The position numbers and the translations under genes were made by a program. 64,000 nucleotides of DNA from Sipunculus nudus. Lineage: Eukaryota; Annelida; Sipuncula; Golfingiida; Sipunculidae. Positions within the stretch are counted from its first letter, which is position 1. Every line of letters starts with the position of its first letter. This document shows positions 22,340-33,856 of the stretch, piece by piece. Location: positions 46,632,159 through 46,696,158 of the forward strand of contig CM049313.1 of NCBI GenBank assembly GCA_026874595.1, given 5' to 3'. Below the pieces are notes generated by a model, which saw only the letters and a program-made list of their open reading frames with translations, had not been told where the DNA came from and did no database searches.

Positions 22340-22725
22340 CCTATTCTTTCACCTTATCAGTTCAGTTTTGTTTTTTACAAAAGTTTCCCAGCAATAGTAT
22401 CCCAGCACACAGTCTCAGTACCTCGCACACGGCTGTTTAACACCTTGTTATGGCTCTGCGTGTTGGTAAACACAGCCTACGTGTGTCTGTTTACAATAAC
22501 AAGGCCACGTGACCAGAGGTCCGAATATGAACCTCAACACGTGATGTTTTAGCCAGCGGGAATATGTATTACATTTTTTTTGGCCAAGTCAGTATAGGCA
22601 TCTCCTGATTGACACGTGTTATGTCCTACGTGCTGTGTTTATGTTGATACCTGTGATCGTGCCTGATACACTTTTTTAACACTCGTTTACAGAAGTAAGT
22701 AAACGGTTTCAAGGCAATATTTTGG
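22340..22725 (+). repeat. Dispersed repeat R3, copy 1
   Basis: This segment is the reverse complement of 47815-48435. Shared blocks are CGGCTGTTTAACACCTTG, GTAAACACAG..ACGTGT, CTGTTTAC, AGGCATCTCCTGATTGACA and CCTGTGATCG. It has no open frame of note. The other long copy carries about 200 additional bases in the middle. Confidence 0.75.
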
Positions 22726-22846
22726 CAGGTACAAATTAACTTTAAAGGGGAGAAGCTATTTTTAGTGTTAATTCAGGATGATTTATAGGTGATTGGGCTC
22801 CTTTAAGGTTTTCCTTACTTCAATAACTGAGTAAGAATTTGATAAT

Positions 22847-22851
<5 letters not shown>

Positions 22852-22903
<52 letters not shown>
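22852..22903. repeat. (AT)n microsatellite
   Basis: A pure AT tract of about 52 bases. Confidence 0.95.
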
Positions 22904-22908
<5 letters not shown>

Positions 22909-23870
22909 TAGTATATACAGACGCGAAAGGTACAAAAGGTTATTTAGATATTTCATATCTTGTTTTAAAGGGTTTACTTTCTTTGCTTTTCTGTAAAATA
23001 GGAAGAAACATATCACAGTTAGCTAATATCCTTTATTACATTTCTGTCTGTCTGTCATTCTGTTTAGGACGTCCCATTCTTACAGATCCTTGCTGGACCT
23101 TTCTTAAGCTTCTTAAGTTAGATTATATCACAACTTTTTGTCCACACAATACAGTCATCATGGACGTATATTCAATAGAAATAAAAAGACAAATGTTTGG
23201 TGTTTGGTATCAGAAGATGGAATCAACTAGTCCCTTTGAATTCATCATCACTAAAAAGTGAAATATACAAGGGTTTGCTCGAAAATGACAACCATATGGG
23301 TTGACAACATTTTTTAAATTGACACATTTGGGAGTCGTTATTAGAAATTGTGAAATATGCGAGACAAAGACATAATGTGAGAAATAGATATGCGGGGTGG
23401 GTTGAAATACATAACTCCCGTCTGTCGATTTTTAACCGGCCGGAAAAATCTAAAAGTCTCACCGGCCGTTGAGTGCCCGCATACCAACTGTTTCCTGCAG
23501 ATCACTAGATTTCTCCGGTAATTTGGGTCACTTTTGATTTCATTTCCAAGATTATTATTGGTGTCAGAAATTATAAAAAGATGGAATGGTAAGTTGAAAA
23601 TCAGCCGATAAAGTTATAGTGTAAAAATTTGCCAGCCCTGAGGTAAGATATGCTAGATTTTATATATTAAACATAAAAAAATTGAAAAGTACATCAATAC
23701 ATTTTGTGCACATTTTAAACATTGACAAAGTGGCAAACTAGTAATCACATTCATCATTCAGTAGTTCTGTATTTGCATCAGTATTTGCATTTGAGCAGAT
23801 CTCAGAAGTGAAAGATTTTGATTTTTTTAAATGCCATTAAAAAAATATAGAAGTCATCTTTAGTATATGC
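22904..23870. other. Non-coding stretch
   Basis: No supported gene. An open frame runs out of the AT tract to 23261 but has no recognisable domain. Confidence 0.4.
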
Positions 23871-24705
23871 GCCCCCTTCTTGTGAAATCGGAAAATGAAA
23901 ATTTCTGCTGGAATCACATTATTAGAGAAATATATTTTGTCGCTTATTGGTGTCGTACAAGGCATTGTGGGTACACAGCATCATTACAATTTACGTTTAT
24001 GAGTAAATAAACCTTTAAGAGTTAAATTATAAAAGAACACAGCATCAGCAGACTATTAAATGCAAACCACCTTCGGTTGAGTCAACTGTCATTTTTGTAA
24101 TGGGTTCATAAATGAGATGAGATTTCATGGATACCATATTTGCAAAATACGTAGCAAGAGAAAATGCAACAAATAGACAGAATCTTTTTATATGATGGAC
24201 CAAAACTCACCTTGAGGCAAAAGAAATATAAAATGTTCTTTTATAAAGAAACAATCACAAATGCCACTCTAGTTATAGTTTTCTGCGGCCTGTCATACTC
24301 CTATAATTACTATTCGTCACATACCATTGTCTTTGACAGTGACTTTTCAGAGACTTATCGTCTAATGAATCAAAGTGAATTTGTAAATATCCTACAAAAT
24401 TAAAAGATTTAACCCTTAATGTACAGGAAACATGAGGAAGCAATACAAAATATTACTTATACCGTGATGTCCGTGCCACAAAAACACCCAAGTTTATATA
24501 TTATGTCTTAACACAATTCTTTTCAAACAGTTTTGAACGGACTTTCTTACCCTGATCACTTCATGTATACTCACGCCATCTGTGAATCTGCAGTCGCCGG
24601 GCATTGTGACGGTCAGATTGTGACGCCTAAAAAACCTAAACAGCAGAGTCGTACACTTGTGAGTCCAATTCTGCGCAGTGTGCGATTCTGCGCAGTAGTT
24701 GTTAG
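23871..24705. repeat. Downstream flank of phospholipase copy B (duplicated segment)
   Basis: This is the counterpart of 16187-17269. It contains the ATATATTTTGTC..TTATTGGT block near 23930 and TTTATGAGTAAATAA near 23997, without the repeat insertions found in copy A. It is therefore the more compact version of the flank. Confidence 0.7.
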
Positions 24706-26140
24706 TTACCCTACGTTTTGAATATATTCTTTAAAGAAAGCCAATGTTGCAATCTCTGCTCTCTCGATTAAAAATTCTCGATCCTCATTTTCCAGGTTGA
24801 AATCAGCTACATCGATATAGTCAGTGTGGATCCCAACCGTGCGATGTGTATCTTCTGAATTAAAACTCAGCTCCTTGAGAGTTGCTTCAGTGCTCCTGAA
24901 AAGAGCTGTGGCAAAATCACTTAAACCATTAATACTGCTCAGCCAATAACTCTCCTCTATGGCCGCTCGGAAGGGGAAGTTACGGCTGTCCATAAACCGT
25001 ATAAGTTCATCATGGGTCAGCTGCCCGTTACCATCGAGATCGAGCTCCTTAAATACTTCATCAGCATCGAAGCTCCTTCCTAACAGAATGTCTAGGTACT
25101 CCTGGTCCACCTTCGTCAATGCTAATTTGAACTCGTCAGCCGATATCAAGCTGTCCGCGTTAGTGTCGGAGTCATGCAGGGCTGCCCAGAATGTTTTTGC
25201 AGCTTTAGCCATCTGTTGGTGGTGGTCAACCTGTCCCAGTACCTTGTCGCAGTCACGTGCACGTTTCGTTGCCAGAGTAGTATTAGGTCTCTTCAGTTTG
25301 GTGCCATCGTATCTTTTCTGTAATTCCCTATAAGAAGTACAAAACCTCATGGAATTATACGCCATAACTCCTATAGTCTTACCATTATATTCTCCGAATT
25401 GATTCTCTTGATTCCCCAATTTGTTTAGGAAGGCATCCTCTGGTTTCATGGACAGATACCAACCATCGTAGGCGAACAACGGGTAGTTGCATGTCATGGC
25501 GCCGTCTATGTAATAATTAATTCCATCATCTGTGTCCATAATCACAGGTTGAAACACTAATGGTTTTAGACATGGACATTCTGGCGGCCACTGCTATGGA
25601 CATTGTCGGTGTAGTCTTCGGGTGGAAGTAGGTGGCTGTTTGGGTGCTGACATTACAAGCGACAAGACACAATTCTACCCCCTTTTCTTTGTACAACTGT
25701 CCAAACGTAATATCTGCTTTGCCGCATTTTTTAATTAACACGTCATGTATGTAGTTCAAGACTCTGTCACCAGGGTTCCAACCGAATTTGTTGAACAAAT
25801 TCGGCAGCAAGGAGAATAAACCACAGGAAGCATCGCTCACCATGGCTTTGAAGTCTACTGTATATATATCGTACACTTCATCTATGTCACAGCCAATGGC
25901 CAGCAACACGGCGAGGAGGGCGCCACCGCTCGTACCCGCGTATCTCTTTATCTTTTTTAACAACCCTATTTCATCCATAACCTTGAAAGCTCCAAGGTAA
26001 GAGATCGTTCTGCTGCCTCCACCAGCGAGTGCAAGATTTTCGAACGGGAATTCATTTTTTCTCACTTCCGGTGATATATCTAGTTGTTTTTCTTTGAATT
26101 TCCGGGCGGATTCTGCATTTGCGCTTGCCTCGTTACCCAT
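24706..26140 (-). pseudogene. Patatin/EF-hand phospholipase, copy B, one frameshift
   Basis: The sequence is nearly identical to copy A over its whole length. It keeps the MGNEAS start (ATG at 26140), GGGSR, GTSGG, the IDGA motif and both EF-hand loops (first loop DTNADSLISADE). The frame is broken once: within 25561-25570 there is one extra T relative to copy A, so translation leaves the frame after SMS and never reaches the catalytic Asp. No other disabling change is seen: removing one base would give a 477-codon frame. The C-terminus differs slightly (ends IQNVG). It may be a young pseudogene, an allele, or an intact gene with a sequencing or assembly error in a T-run. The large open remainder downstream favours a recent event or an error. 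Confidence 0.85.
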
Positions 26141-26173
26141 TCTCACTTGTACAGTTTTATATGAGCAGCTTCA

Positions 26174-26183
26174 GTCACGTGAC
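26174..26183. promoter_or_regulatory. Palindromic E-box of CLEAR type upstream of copy B
   Basis: GTCACGTGAC lies 34-43 bp upstream of the copy B start codon, inside the 14-bp perfect palindrome CAGTCACGTGACTG (26172-26185). This 10-mer equals the established CLEAR element bound by MITF/TFE-family bHLH proteins. Copy A has no such site at the matching place. Confidence 0.4.
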
Positions 26184-26185
26184 TG

Positions 26186-27440
26186 TTGAGAATATGATGT
26201 AATTTGTCCTTGAGGTGTCCTTCGATTGTTTTAAATTGTCAATGGTCTGCTGGTCGCGGGCTCATGACATTGAGTATTCTAATCCACAAGTAATGGTCAA
26301 TGTTAAAAATTTCATATCTTTAACACGTTAATGAATATTGTCCGTGTCAGCGGTCACCTTTTGAACATGAATCGCTTAAACACGTTAATATTCATTGAAC
26401 CATGTTAACCCGTGTTACGCACTACTGACTCTATACTCCGTTATTCGCGGGTCAGTGACGCCCGTAAAGGCTCCTTCTCTGCCCTCGAGGAATACCCACC
26501 ACGGGGACATGCCATAAATAAACGTATTTATACCTCCAAAGGCTACGGATGCAATTATTATGTCGTCAGAGTTATTTGTGGATATGATTGAAATGTGACA
26601 TATAATTTGATATTATGAAAATCAAATCTTGGTGTAAATAAGCCCGGGGTGAGCGTTTTATATGGCATATATTTTTACCAGTGGGGATTATATCACGTGA
26701 TTACACGTTGATTAATGAAGCTCGATTACTCGACTCCTTTCTCGACTTAGGAAGAGCAATTAAAATCTCGTTGCAGATGATTAAGACTAATCTGAGATTT
26801 ATATTTACAAATGACAATGATTATTGTGTTGTTTGATGTAATACTTTATGCATAACTAGACCTGTTAAGTATTCATATCGTTTTGATAGAGACATCAATT
26901 TCAAACTTGTTTAACATTGCAATTTAAAAATCAGAATTCAAACATCTGGTTATGGCACAGGTTTTGTCGGGTTTTGCATCTTATATAATCACCCAAATTC
27001 CAGTTTTGTTAGAGTATTCCCCTATACACTTCTAGCATAGTCTACATGAGACTGAATAATATTGTTATACACCACGCATAATGTATCTCATTAGACAAAC
27101 CTTAGATAAAAGTTTTGTTTCGTAAAGTTGTTACAATAGCACACCGTCAGCCATTATGCTCAGTTTATAAAAAGCAATTAACGCGAGTTTAATTCCTAAT
27201 AACAATACAATGGTTTTATCAACATCAGTCGTAAATCGATAAGCAGCGAACCAGTCGCAGTTCAGGTTTACAGCTTGCTGTAACTTAAATTTAACTTCCG
27301 ACTCGCTGGCATCTAGTGTTCTCATCAGCATATGCAGTACCTGTACATTTAGCCGAATTAAGTTGAAAAATATGTCACTAATAACATAAAAGATGAACGA
27401 TACTGGTCCTAGTATATGTAAAACCCTCGGGAGAACCAAT
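26186..27440. repeat. Upstream flank of phospholipase copy B (duplicated segment)
   Basis: Bases 26348-26468 match 19351-19472, and 27220-27420 match 21660-21860, so the duplication extends at least 1.3 kb upstream of the gene. Another E-box, TCACGTGA, is at 26693-26700. A 102-codon frame on the minus strand (27131-27439) has hydrophobic ends and no recognised domain. It is broken in the homologous segment. Confidence 0.6.
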
Positions 27441-28602
27441 AATCAGTATTCTCGGTCTTGAAAACTGCCTATATTACACCGTAGGATTGGGGACTGGTTT
27501 TTGAGTAAAAGGAAATCCATTGTGCAATTCTTGTAGAAAACTCGATCAGGACAAGTTTACTTTGTATAACAGTGAGTGATTGTTGTATCGGAACCAAGAT
27601 CGTGTAAACAAGTGTTAAAGAATAGGATAACCCGGAAAATCATATGTCGAAATGCAAGTGTTCGGACAAAAAATATCATGCCATAGGTAGTATCTAAAAT
27701 GATAAACACTGAAAATTACCCGAAGTGGAAATTTAGATGCCGGGTTAAGGGTTATACAAAAATGTATGAAAACTCAAATGATACCTGTAGCATAATTTCT
27801 TTATTTGCCAAACAGTCAAATCTATTTAAGAAGCTTTTGGAGAAATTCTGAGCAGCCGTAACAGGGTTCACACTCGACGGTTTGACCGGTTTATAGACTA
27901 AACATGTTATGTCTGCGATCAGAACTTCCTTACGGACATACCCGAGACGGTGCACCCCATACGGCCCACTCTGACACAACAGAACCATTGTTGTCAATCT
28001 ACCAAAAAGTATTCAAATTGTTTCCATCATCATTGTTGAAGAATAGGTCATAGATAGAGGGACACTTGGTTAAATTTCGGCCAATCTGGATGCGGATCCT
28101 GGCATCGGCGGAGGCTGGCGCTCTGTAAGTTCTTATTAATTACAAAATACACACCAAAGTGCGACACTTAAGGAAAAAGAATCATTTCCGTTACTTTACC
28201 CCTATATTTAATGCTAATATAAGAAGTCAACATAACGAAGAAATAATTATCCGAGACCGTTTTTTTCTGTCTCTTTGACACTGGAAATGAAACCCAGGCA
28301 GGAAAGACGCTGTTATCTGGATTCTGGTTGTCATGTAGTTCGCTTTGATCAGCGCTAAAGTAATAAAATACAATGAAATAAAACAAATACTGCAAACATA
28401 AAATCGAAACAAATCAAACCATTAAAACTTATACAGACTTGCTGAAAGTAAATTAAAACTACACGGCGTTAGCACCAGTTGGTGATATGTATGTATTTTT
28501 GATACCATAAGCTCGCAGCTGTGTTAGTCTCTTTTGTTGACACACGATGTCGCTTCTTATCACATGTTTATGCTTGGGCAAGTGCTATGTCAGGTAAACG
28601 TG
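27441..28602. other. Non-coding stretch
   Basis: No gene, RNA or repeat family recognised. Confidence 0.4.
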
Positions 28603-28610
28603 TGACGTCA
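28603..28610. promoter_or_regulatory. Consensus CRE
   Basis: The perfect palindromic cAMP response element TGACGTCA. It is one of three CRE-type sites within 470 bp (others at 29024 and 29067). Confidence 0.35.
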
Positions 28611-29004
28611 AAGTTCCACTTTAGAAATTACTAATTTAGTAATACATATTGCTTTTATTCTTCCCTTCAAATTTAGGGCTGACCTTGTAAGAAATGCTTA
28701 GCTTTTGATGAGATCTAGCATTTTGGTCAGAGGGGTTTTCCCCGAATTGACAGTGTTCATAAATGTGCAAATAGCTTTATAACAAATCACACAACTTCAT
28801 GATTTCTGTGTGGAAAAAATAAAAAGAAAAATTGTTTTTCTTACAGGAATTAGGTTCAGTTTATACATGATCTATATCAAAATTTTTTCTATATGCAAGT
28901 GTGATGTAGACTATATAATTATAATATAATGGAATATGTTTGGTTGACCTTTATCTGCTGGGCTTTGTTGCAATGAGGTGACTAATGCCCAGTGGCATCT
29001 GTGC

Positions 29005-29074
29005 GTCACTATAGTAACCATTATGACGTCACACCTATGGTCTCTTGGAGAGAGAAGTTTCTTCTGTTACGTCA
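29005..29074. promoter_or_regulatory. X-box-like site with two CREs
   Basis: GTCACTATAGTAAC (29005-29018) fits the RFX X-box consensus GTHNYYATRRNAAC exactly. Five bases later is TGACGTCA (29024-29031), and TTACGTCA lies at 29067-29074. Adjacent X-box and CRE sites are known from RFX/CREB-bound promoters. No first exon was recognised nearby, so function is inference. Confidence 0.35.
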
Positions 29075-29112
29075 TACATGTAAGACGGACGTATTTCCTG
29101 ACTGATTCAAGA

Positions 29113-29136
29113 TTTTTTTTTTTTTTTTTTTTTTTT
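29113..29136. repeat. Poly-T tract
   Basis: A run of about 24 T followed by GCCTTATC. This resembles the right end of the MITE at 20998-21288, and could be a solo end. Confidence 0.85.
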
Positions 29137-29139
29137 GCC

Positions 29140-29410
29140 TTATCGGTTGATGAAGTCAAGACTACAGCCCTGCGCGCTCCTTAAGCGTAATTTTGAATGA
29201 GCCAATAGACGTGATGCCACCGAGCCAAGCAGGGAGCCGCGAATTAAGGGCCGCCACCGTTATACCCGCACCAGTGACCGAGGAAAGTTCCAGCATCTTC
29301 ATCCACAAAGCCCCCAGCGGGCCACGTTCCGGCACCGGCCAAAGCAGCAGAGACCACCCCATCCAGAGTGCAAAACTCGATCTCGAACGATTATGAGCGA
29401 ACATTGTTTT
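29140..29410 (+). repeat. Dispersed repeat R2, copy 2
   Basis: This is the counterpart of 13330-13610, starting near GCGCTCCTTAAGC and running to the GATCTCGAACGATTATGAGC region. It is GC-richer than its surroundings. Confidence 0.7.
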
Positions 29411-30149
29411 CTTCATCAGCAGAGACGTATTTCCAGGCCCTATATATTATCATATAAGGTGCACATGCTGGATGCACTGGAAAAGTTGTTTCTATCGAGT
29501 GTTTGGCATTATGTTATACATCAAACTCAAGATCAACACCTGAAATTTTATTTTTGTCCAGAAAAACAGGGGTTCCGTATCTCATTTTTCCGCTAGTGAC
29601 CAGTTTCTGTAGTGCACTATTATTTACCACAGATGTCGCCACCTGCCAAGCCAGGCACACACAATCAGCACTGACATATTCAATCGCCTCAGGTAGTACT
29701 AAAAATATATGGCTCAGCTGGGAATAAAATATAATTAAAAGTCTCCTGTCTCCCATCATCTGGAAACAATATACTTTTCCTCATACATTAAATGCCTAAT
29801 ATGTTCTGCTGTGCTGCAATATTTAGTGCCTGTTCACCACAAATGGGCCGACCTTGACCGGACGCGGAAATAGGTCACTCTAACCTACATTTATCCCAAC
29901 CTGACCCGAATTATTTTTTTTTAAAGTATATCCAGATAGTTCTTACTTGTTCGACCACAAAGAAAGTTCGGGACCAGTACCGCATAGTTTAGGTCCCCTG
30001 TTAGTCCGAGCAAGTGTCGGCCCACACCTGGTGAAAATGGCCATTTCTGCTTCACAGGACCGGGCCCTCTGCTTTTGCATTGTATCAAGGTTTCACACAT
30101 CCTACTGGAATTTGTTTTATTTATTCAAAGTAAGATATGGTTTTATTTT
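29411..30149. other. Non-coding stretch
   Basis: No supported gene. Short overlapping open frames on both strands lack recognisable domains. Confidence 0.4.
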
Positions 30150-33100
30150 TTGTTTTTTGTCTATTGTTTATTAAAATTCAAACTTGCAGGTTTGTATGTA
30201 TACATCATATATGGATACTAGACTTAAGAAACAGATACTTGATGACAACTAAAAACATGTAACAAATTTTCACGCTAACTGTTCAAAACTAGTCAAACTC
30301 AAATTAATATTTCTAATTGAAATTCATCATTAACTGTACACAAAGCATTAAAGGAACACCAAAACTCCTAAAATTTCTGCTTACTACGACTCTTCTTTCC
30401 ATTCACATGAAATATATTCTTCCCTTATTCGCCTCCTCACTAAACTGAAAAAAAAAATTAATCTATAGAATTAAAAGGCTTACTTTCCAACCGTTTCTTT
30501 CTATTTACCCATAAAGCAAACTCACCATTAATTAACAAAAAAATTTAGTAATTGAATACAAGTTTTATTTAACATTCGCCATTTGTGGCTGAACCCAAAA
30601 ACAAATAGTAATCAGATTCAAACATATATTTTGGTCTGCAACCCTACAAAATAAGTAATTTATCTTTGTCCAAAAATTGAAAGCAACAGAACAATCTGTT
30701 AATATGTGGAGGTAAGTATACTTTCCTCCACATACATCATATAACCCACTATTTAAAAATCCACATTTAAATAAACAATCATTCGTTGGTAAAGCAAAAC
30801 GTATTAATCTCCAGTACAAATCTAACTGATACTTCTCATTTACATTATTATAGCATCTGCTGATAACATGTTTACATTCTAAATTATTATTAAAAACTTG
30901 CTTCTATTTATCCACACAGCGTGGTATCTTTATCTTTATATCCATAACTCTATAATATATTAACTTCGTTGTAAATCGATCAAATGAAATACTGCAATTT
31001 TTATCTACTTCAATGATAAAGTCCTGGCTGAATGTCGATTCTCTTCCTGACCTCAATGTACTAATCCATGACGACGGAATACTCTTAATTGATGATAGAT
31101 ACTGACTTCTCGACCACTTAGACTCTGTTATATTTAAATTACTTATCAAATCATCATATCTGTGAAAATAAACTAAGCGCCTGTTCCAAATATCTTTAAT
31201 ATCACGTACACCTTTATCCATTAGAAATCGGTTAAAATGAGTATTATTTTCTTCATCAACTATATATGGATTTAAGAACAATGGCTGATATAATAAAACA
31301 CTTTTCTCATTTGAAAAATTACGTTACACATTCAATCTACTCTATGAATCCAACATTTCACGATAAACTAATGGTTGGTGTGCGCAGTTCCTTGAATTTG
31401 CCTTGTAAACTAATCCTAAAATATCTGTCCACAAATTTACCCCTTTATACATACCAATAAAATATTCTAACATTTTTCTACATTTATGTTCCATATTTTT
31501 ATCTAGCTAACCAGGATGCTCTTTGAGCCATAATTTTAATTTTAAAATTTATTAGATTCTGACCCCCTTCTGTCTCTAGGCAGAGTTATAACATCTTTTG
31601 GCACTAGATGTCGCTTATAATTCCAAAAGAAACTCACGATCAACTGCTCAATTTTCTCAATTACCCATGATGGTACATGCAATACATTAGAAAAATACCA
31701 AACACCACTTGATGCTATTGCATTTGCTACCGTAGTTTCCCAACATACGACAGATTTCTCAAAGACCACAAATACAACACACTTTTTAATTTCTTAATTT
31801 TTGGATCCGAATTTTCTTTATAAGTATCCACATTGCAAAAATATAAACCTAAAATTTTAACGCGATCGGAGGTCCAATTTATATTGGCTGGTTTATCAAG
31901 TCGGCCGATATTCCCTCCCAGCCACAAACCTTCTGTTTTATCAAAATTAAGCTTGGCTCCAGGCGCTTTCTGAAAAAAAGTGGAAAAGGGATAAGCAATT
32001 AATTGGAAACGCATCAGACAAAAATACAGTGGTGTCATCCGCATACTATGCTATTTTTAATTCTGTATTATCCGGTAATGTTATACCTTTAATCCTCACA
32101 TCAGCTCTGATAGCATTTGCAATTATCTCAGCCAAAATTACATATAATAAAGGGCTCAATGGACAGCCTTGACGGGTGCCCTTGAATAACCTAAAAAAAG
32201 ATAACAAATATCCATTAATCTTAACAGAACTTTCCACGTCACAATAACACAACTGTATGCATTTAATAAACCTAATTCCAAAACCAAACTTATTAAAACA
32301 TCTAAACATAAAACCCCAATCAAAACGATCAAAAGCCTTTTCCTGGTCGATACATAGTAAGGCTGCAGGTATATTTTTTTAATCTGGTATATTCAATAAC
32401 ATCTCGTATTAATGATGTTGTTTGCGAAACCGATTGGTCATTCACTTAACATGTCTGGTCATTATTCATGATAAAATGTAATAATTTCTTCAAACGGTTA
32501 GCTAAGTATTTAGTCATAATTTTATAGTCCACGTTAAGAAGAGAAATTGGTCGCCATTTTTTAACAAATAACGATCCCCTTTTTGTATACTTAGGAAATA
32601 ACACCACGTCTTTGTGATGTGAAAAGTTTTCCATTTTCGTATGCGGTATTTATAACATTAATATAATCCCTCCCCAAAATATGCCAGAATCGTTTATAAA
32701 ACTCGGCTGATAGATCGTCTATTCCAGGACTTTTATTATTTTGAAAGCTTTTAAGTGTCTCTGTTGCTTCTTCCAAAATAATATTTCTTTCACAATTGGC
32801 TGCCTGTTCTGACAACAATTTACTAGAAACAAAGGAAAGAAAAGAGTCCTGTGTTTTGGAATCAGCGGGCTCACACTTGTATAATCTTTTGTAGAAGGAC
32901 ACCCCCGCACTGAGCATTGAATGAATATATATCTGAATGGACCTCCCCGGCGTCGTCCTTAATCCCACTTATAGTCCGCTGAATCCCCCTTTGTTTCTCA
33001 AGACCTATAGAGAATTTTAACATTTGTTTTTCCTCCTCCCGATATTGGACTCTGCACTGGATAGCCGCTGCTTTGGCTGTCTTTGTGTTAAAATCCTGTA

Positions 33101-33480
33101 AAAAAATTTCTAAATTTAGAAGCGTTGACACATTCACGTTTTCTCCTCGTTCTTGCCTGGATAGCTGTGAATTGTATTCTGTTTCTAATTTTAGTTTGAC
33201 CCTTTCTTTGGCTTGTGCTTTTTGTTTACAATACTCTCGAGTAATCATTTTTAAATGAAATTTTACCAGGTCCCACCATACTAACACATCTTTATATTTC
33301 ATTGTTTTCGTTTGCTAGAGATTCCAGAAATGTGCTATTTAATCGCCATAATAAGTATCACTTAAAATTGTATTTGCCAAAATCCTGGGCCTTTGGGTTC
33401 AACACACAAATCTAAAGATACACATACACATTCATGGTCAGATAATACATTACGTTTAATATTGCTGCTTTTTGAAGGTA
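30150..33480 (-). mobile_element. Degraded 5'-truncated LINE, L1/Tx1-like
   Basis: On the minus strand the second ORF of an L1/Tx1-type retrotransposon can be followed in broken frames. It starts with the end of the AP-like endonuclease (SDHE..PKGPGFW, about 33362-33470) and a Lys/Glu-rich linker (32871-33302). Then come the reverse transcriptase blocks NNKSPGIDDLSAEFY (32591-32968), WRPISLLNVDYKI (32446-32634), GTRQGCPLSPLLY (32046-32309) and YADDTT (about 32028-32045), followed by AKLNFDKTEGLWLG (31727-32044) and FFWNYKRHLVPKD (31542-31769). The C-terminal part reaches about 30565. Several frameshifts and stops, including TAG directly before YADD, make it inactive. The 3' end is taken near an AATAAA at about 30167-30172 on the minus strand. 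The 5' end is lost inside the endonuclease domain beside an (AT)n tract. Confidence 0.88.
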
Positions 33481-33488
33481 TGGTCCGG

Positions 33489-33491
<3 letters not shown>

Positions 33492-33536
<45 letters not shown>
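33492..33536. repeat. (AT)n microsatellite
   Basis: A pure AT tract of about 45 bases adjoining the truncated 5' end of the LINE. Confidence 0.95.
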
Positions 33537-33544
<8 letters not shown>

Positions 33545-33633
33545 CATAAACAGACAAACAGTAAATCATGATTGCATACCTACTAATTATCTGCACGTCC
33601 CCTACCATAAATACGCCACTGATATCAACAGTA

Positions 33634-33845
33634 GGGGCCTGGATATCTGAGTGGTAAAACGCTCGGCCCCGGTGTGGCTATGAGAACGGGTTGTAGTGGC
33701 CCGTCCAAGACCGGTGGTTTTCTCCGAGTCCTCCGGTTTCCTCCACCCTTACCGACTACCGAGCGCCAACATCCGAGCCATTGAGAGTGCCTCGTATTAG
33801 TTATTATGACTAGTTGTACAATCCATGTAAAATAAATAAAGTTTA
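33634..33845 (+). mobile_element. tRNA-derived SINE
   Basis: The head GGGGCCTGGATATCTGAGTG followed by GTAAAACGCTCGG resembles a tRNA-type box A region. The centre at 33716-33744 has the TTTTCTCCGAGTCCTCCGG and TTTCCTCC core that is widespread in animal SINEs (similar to the MetaSINE type). The 3' end is AAATAAATAAA. The box B region is degenerate. Target-site duplications could not be assigned. Single copy in this window. Confidence 0.7.
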
Positions 33846-33856
33846 TATTATATCAG

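Noticed and set aside
27131..27439. 102-codon minus-strand frame upstream of copy B with hydrophobic ends.
   Set aside because: The homologous segment at 21.66-21.86 kb has stop codons in this frame, there is no recognised domain, and conservation is explained by the segmental duplication.
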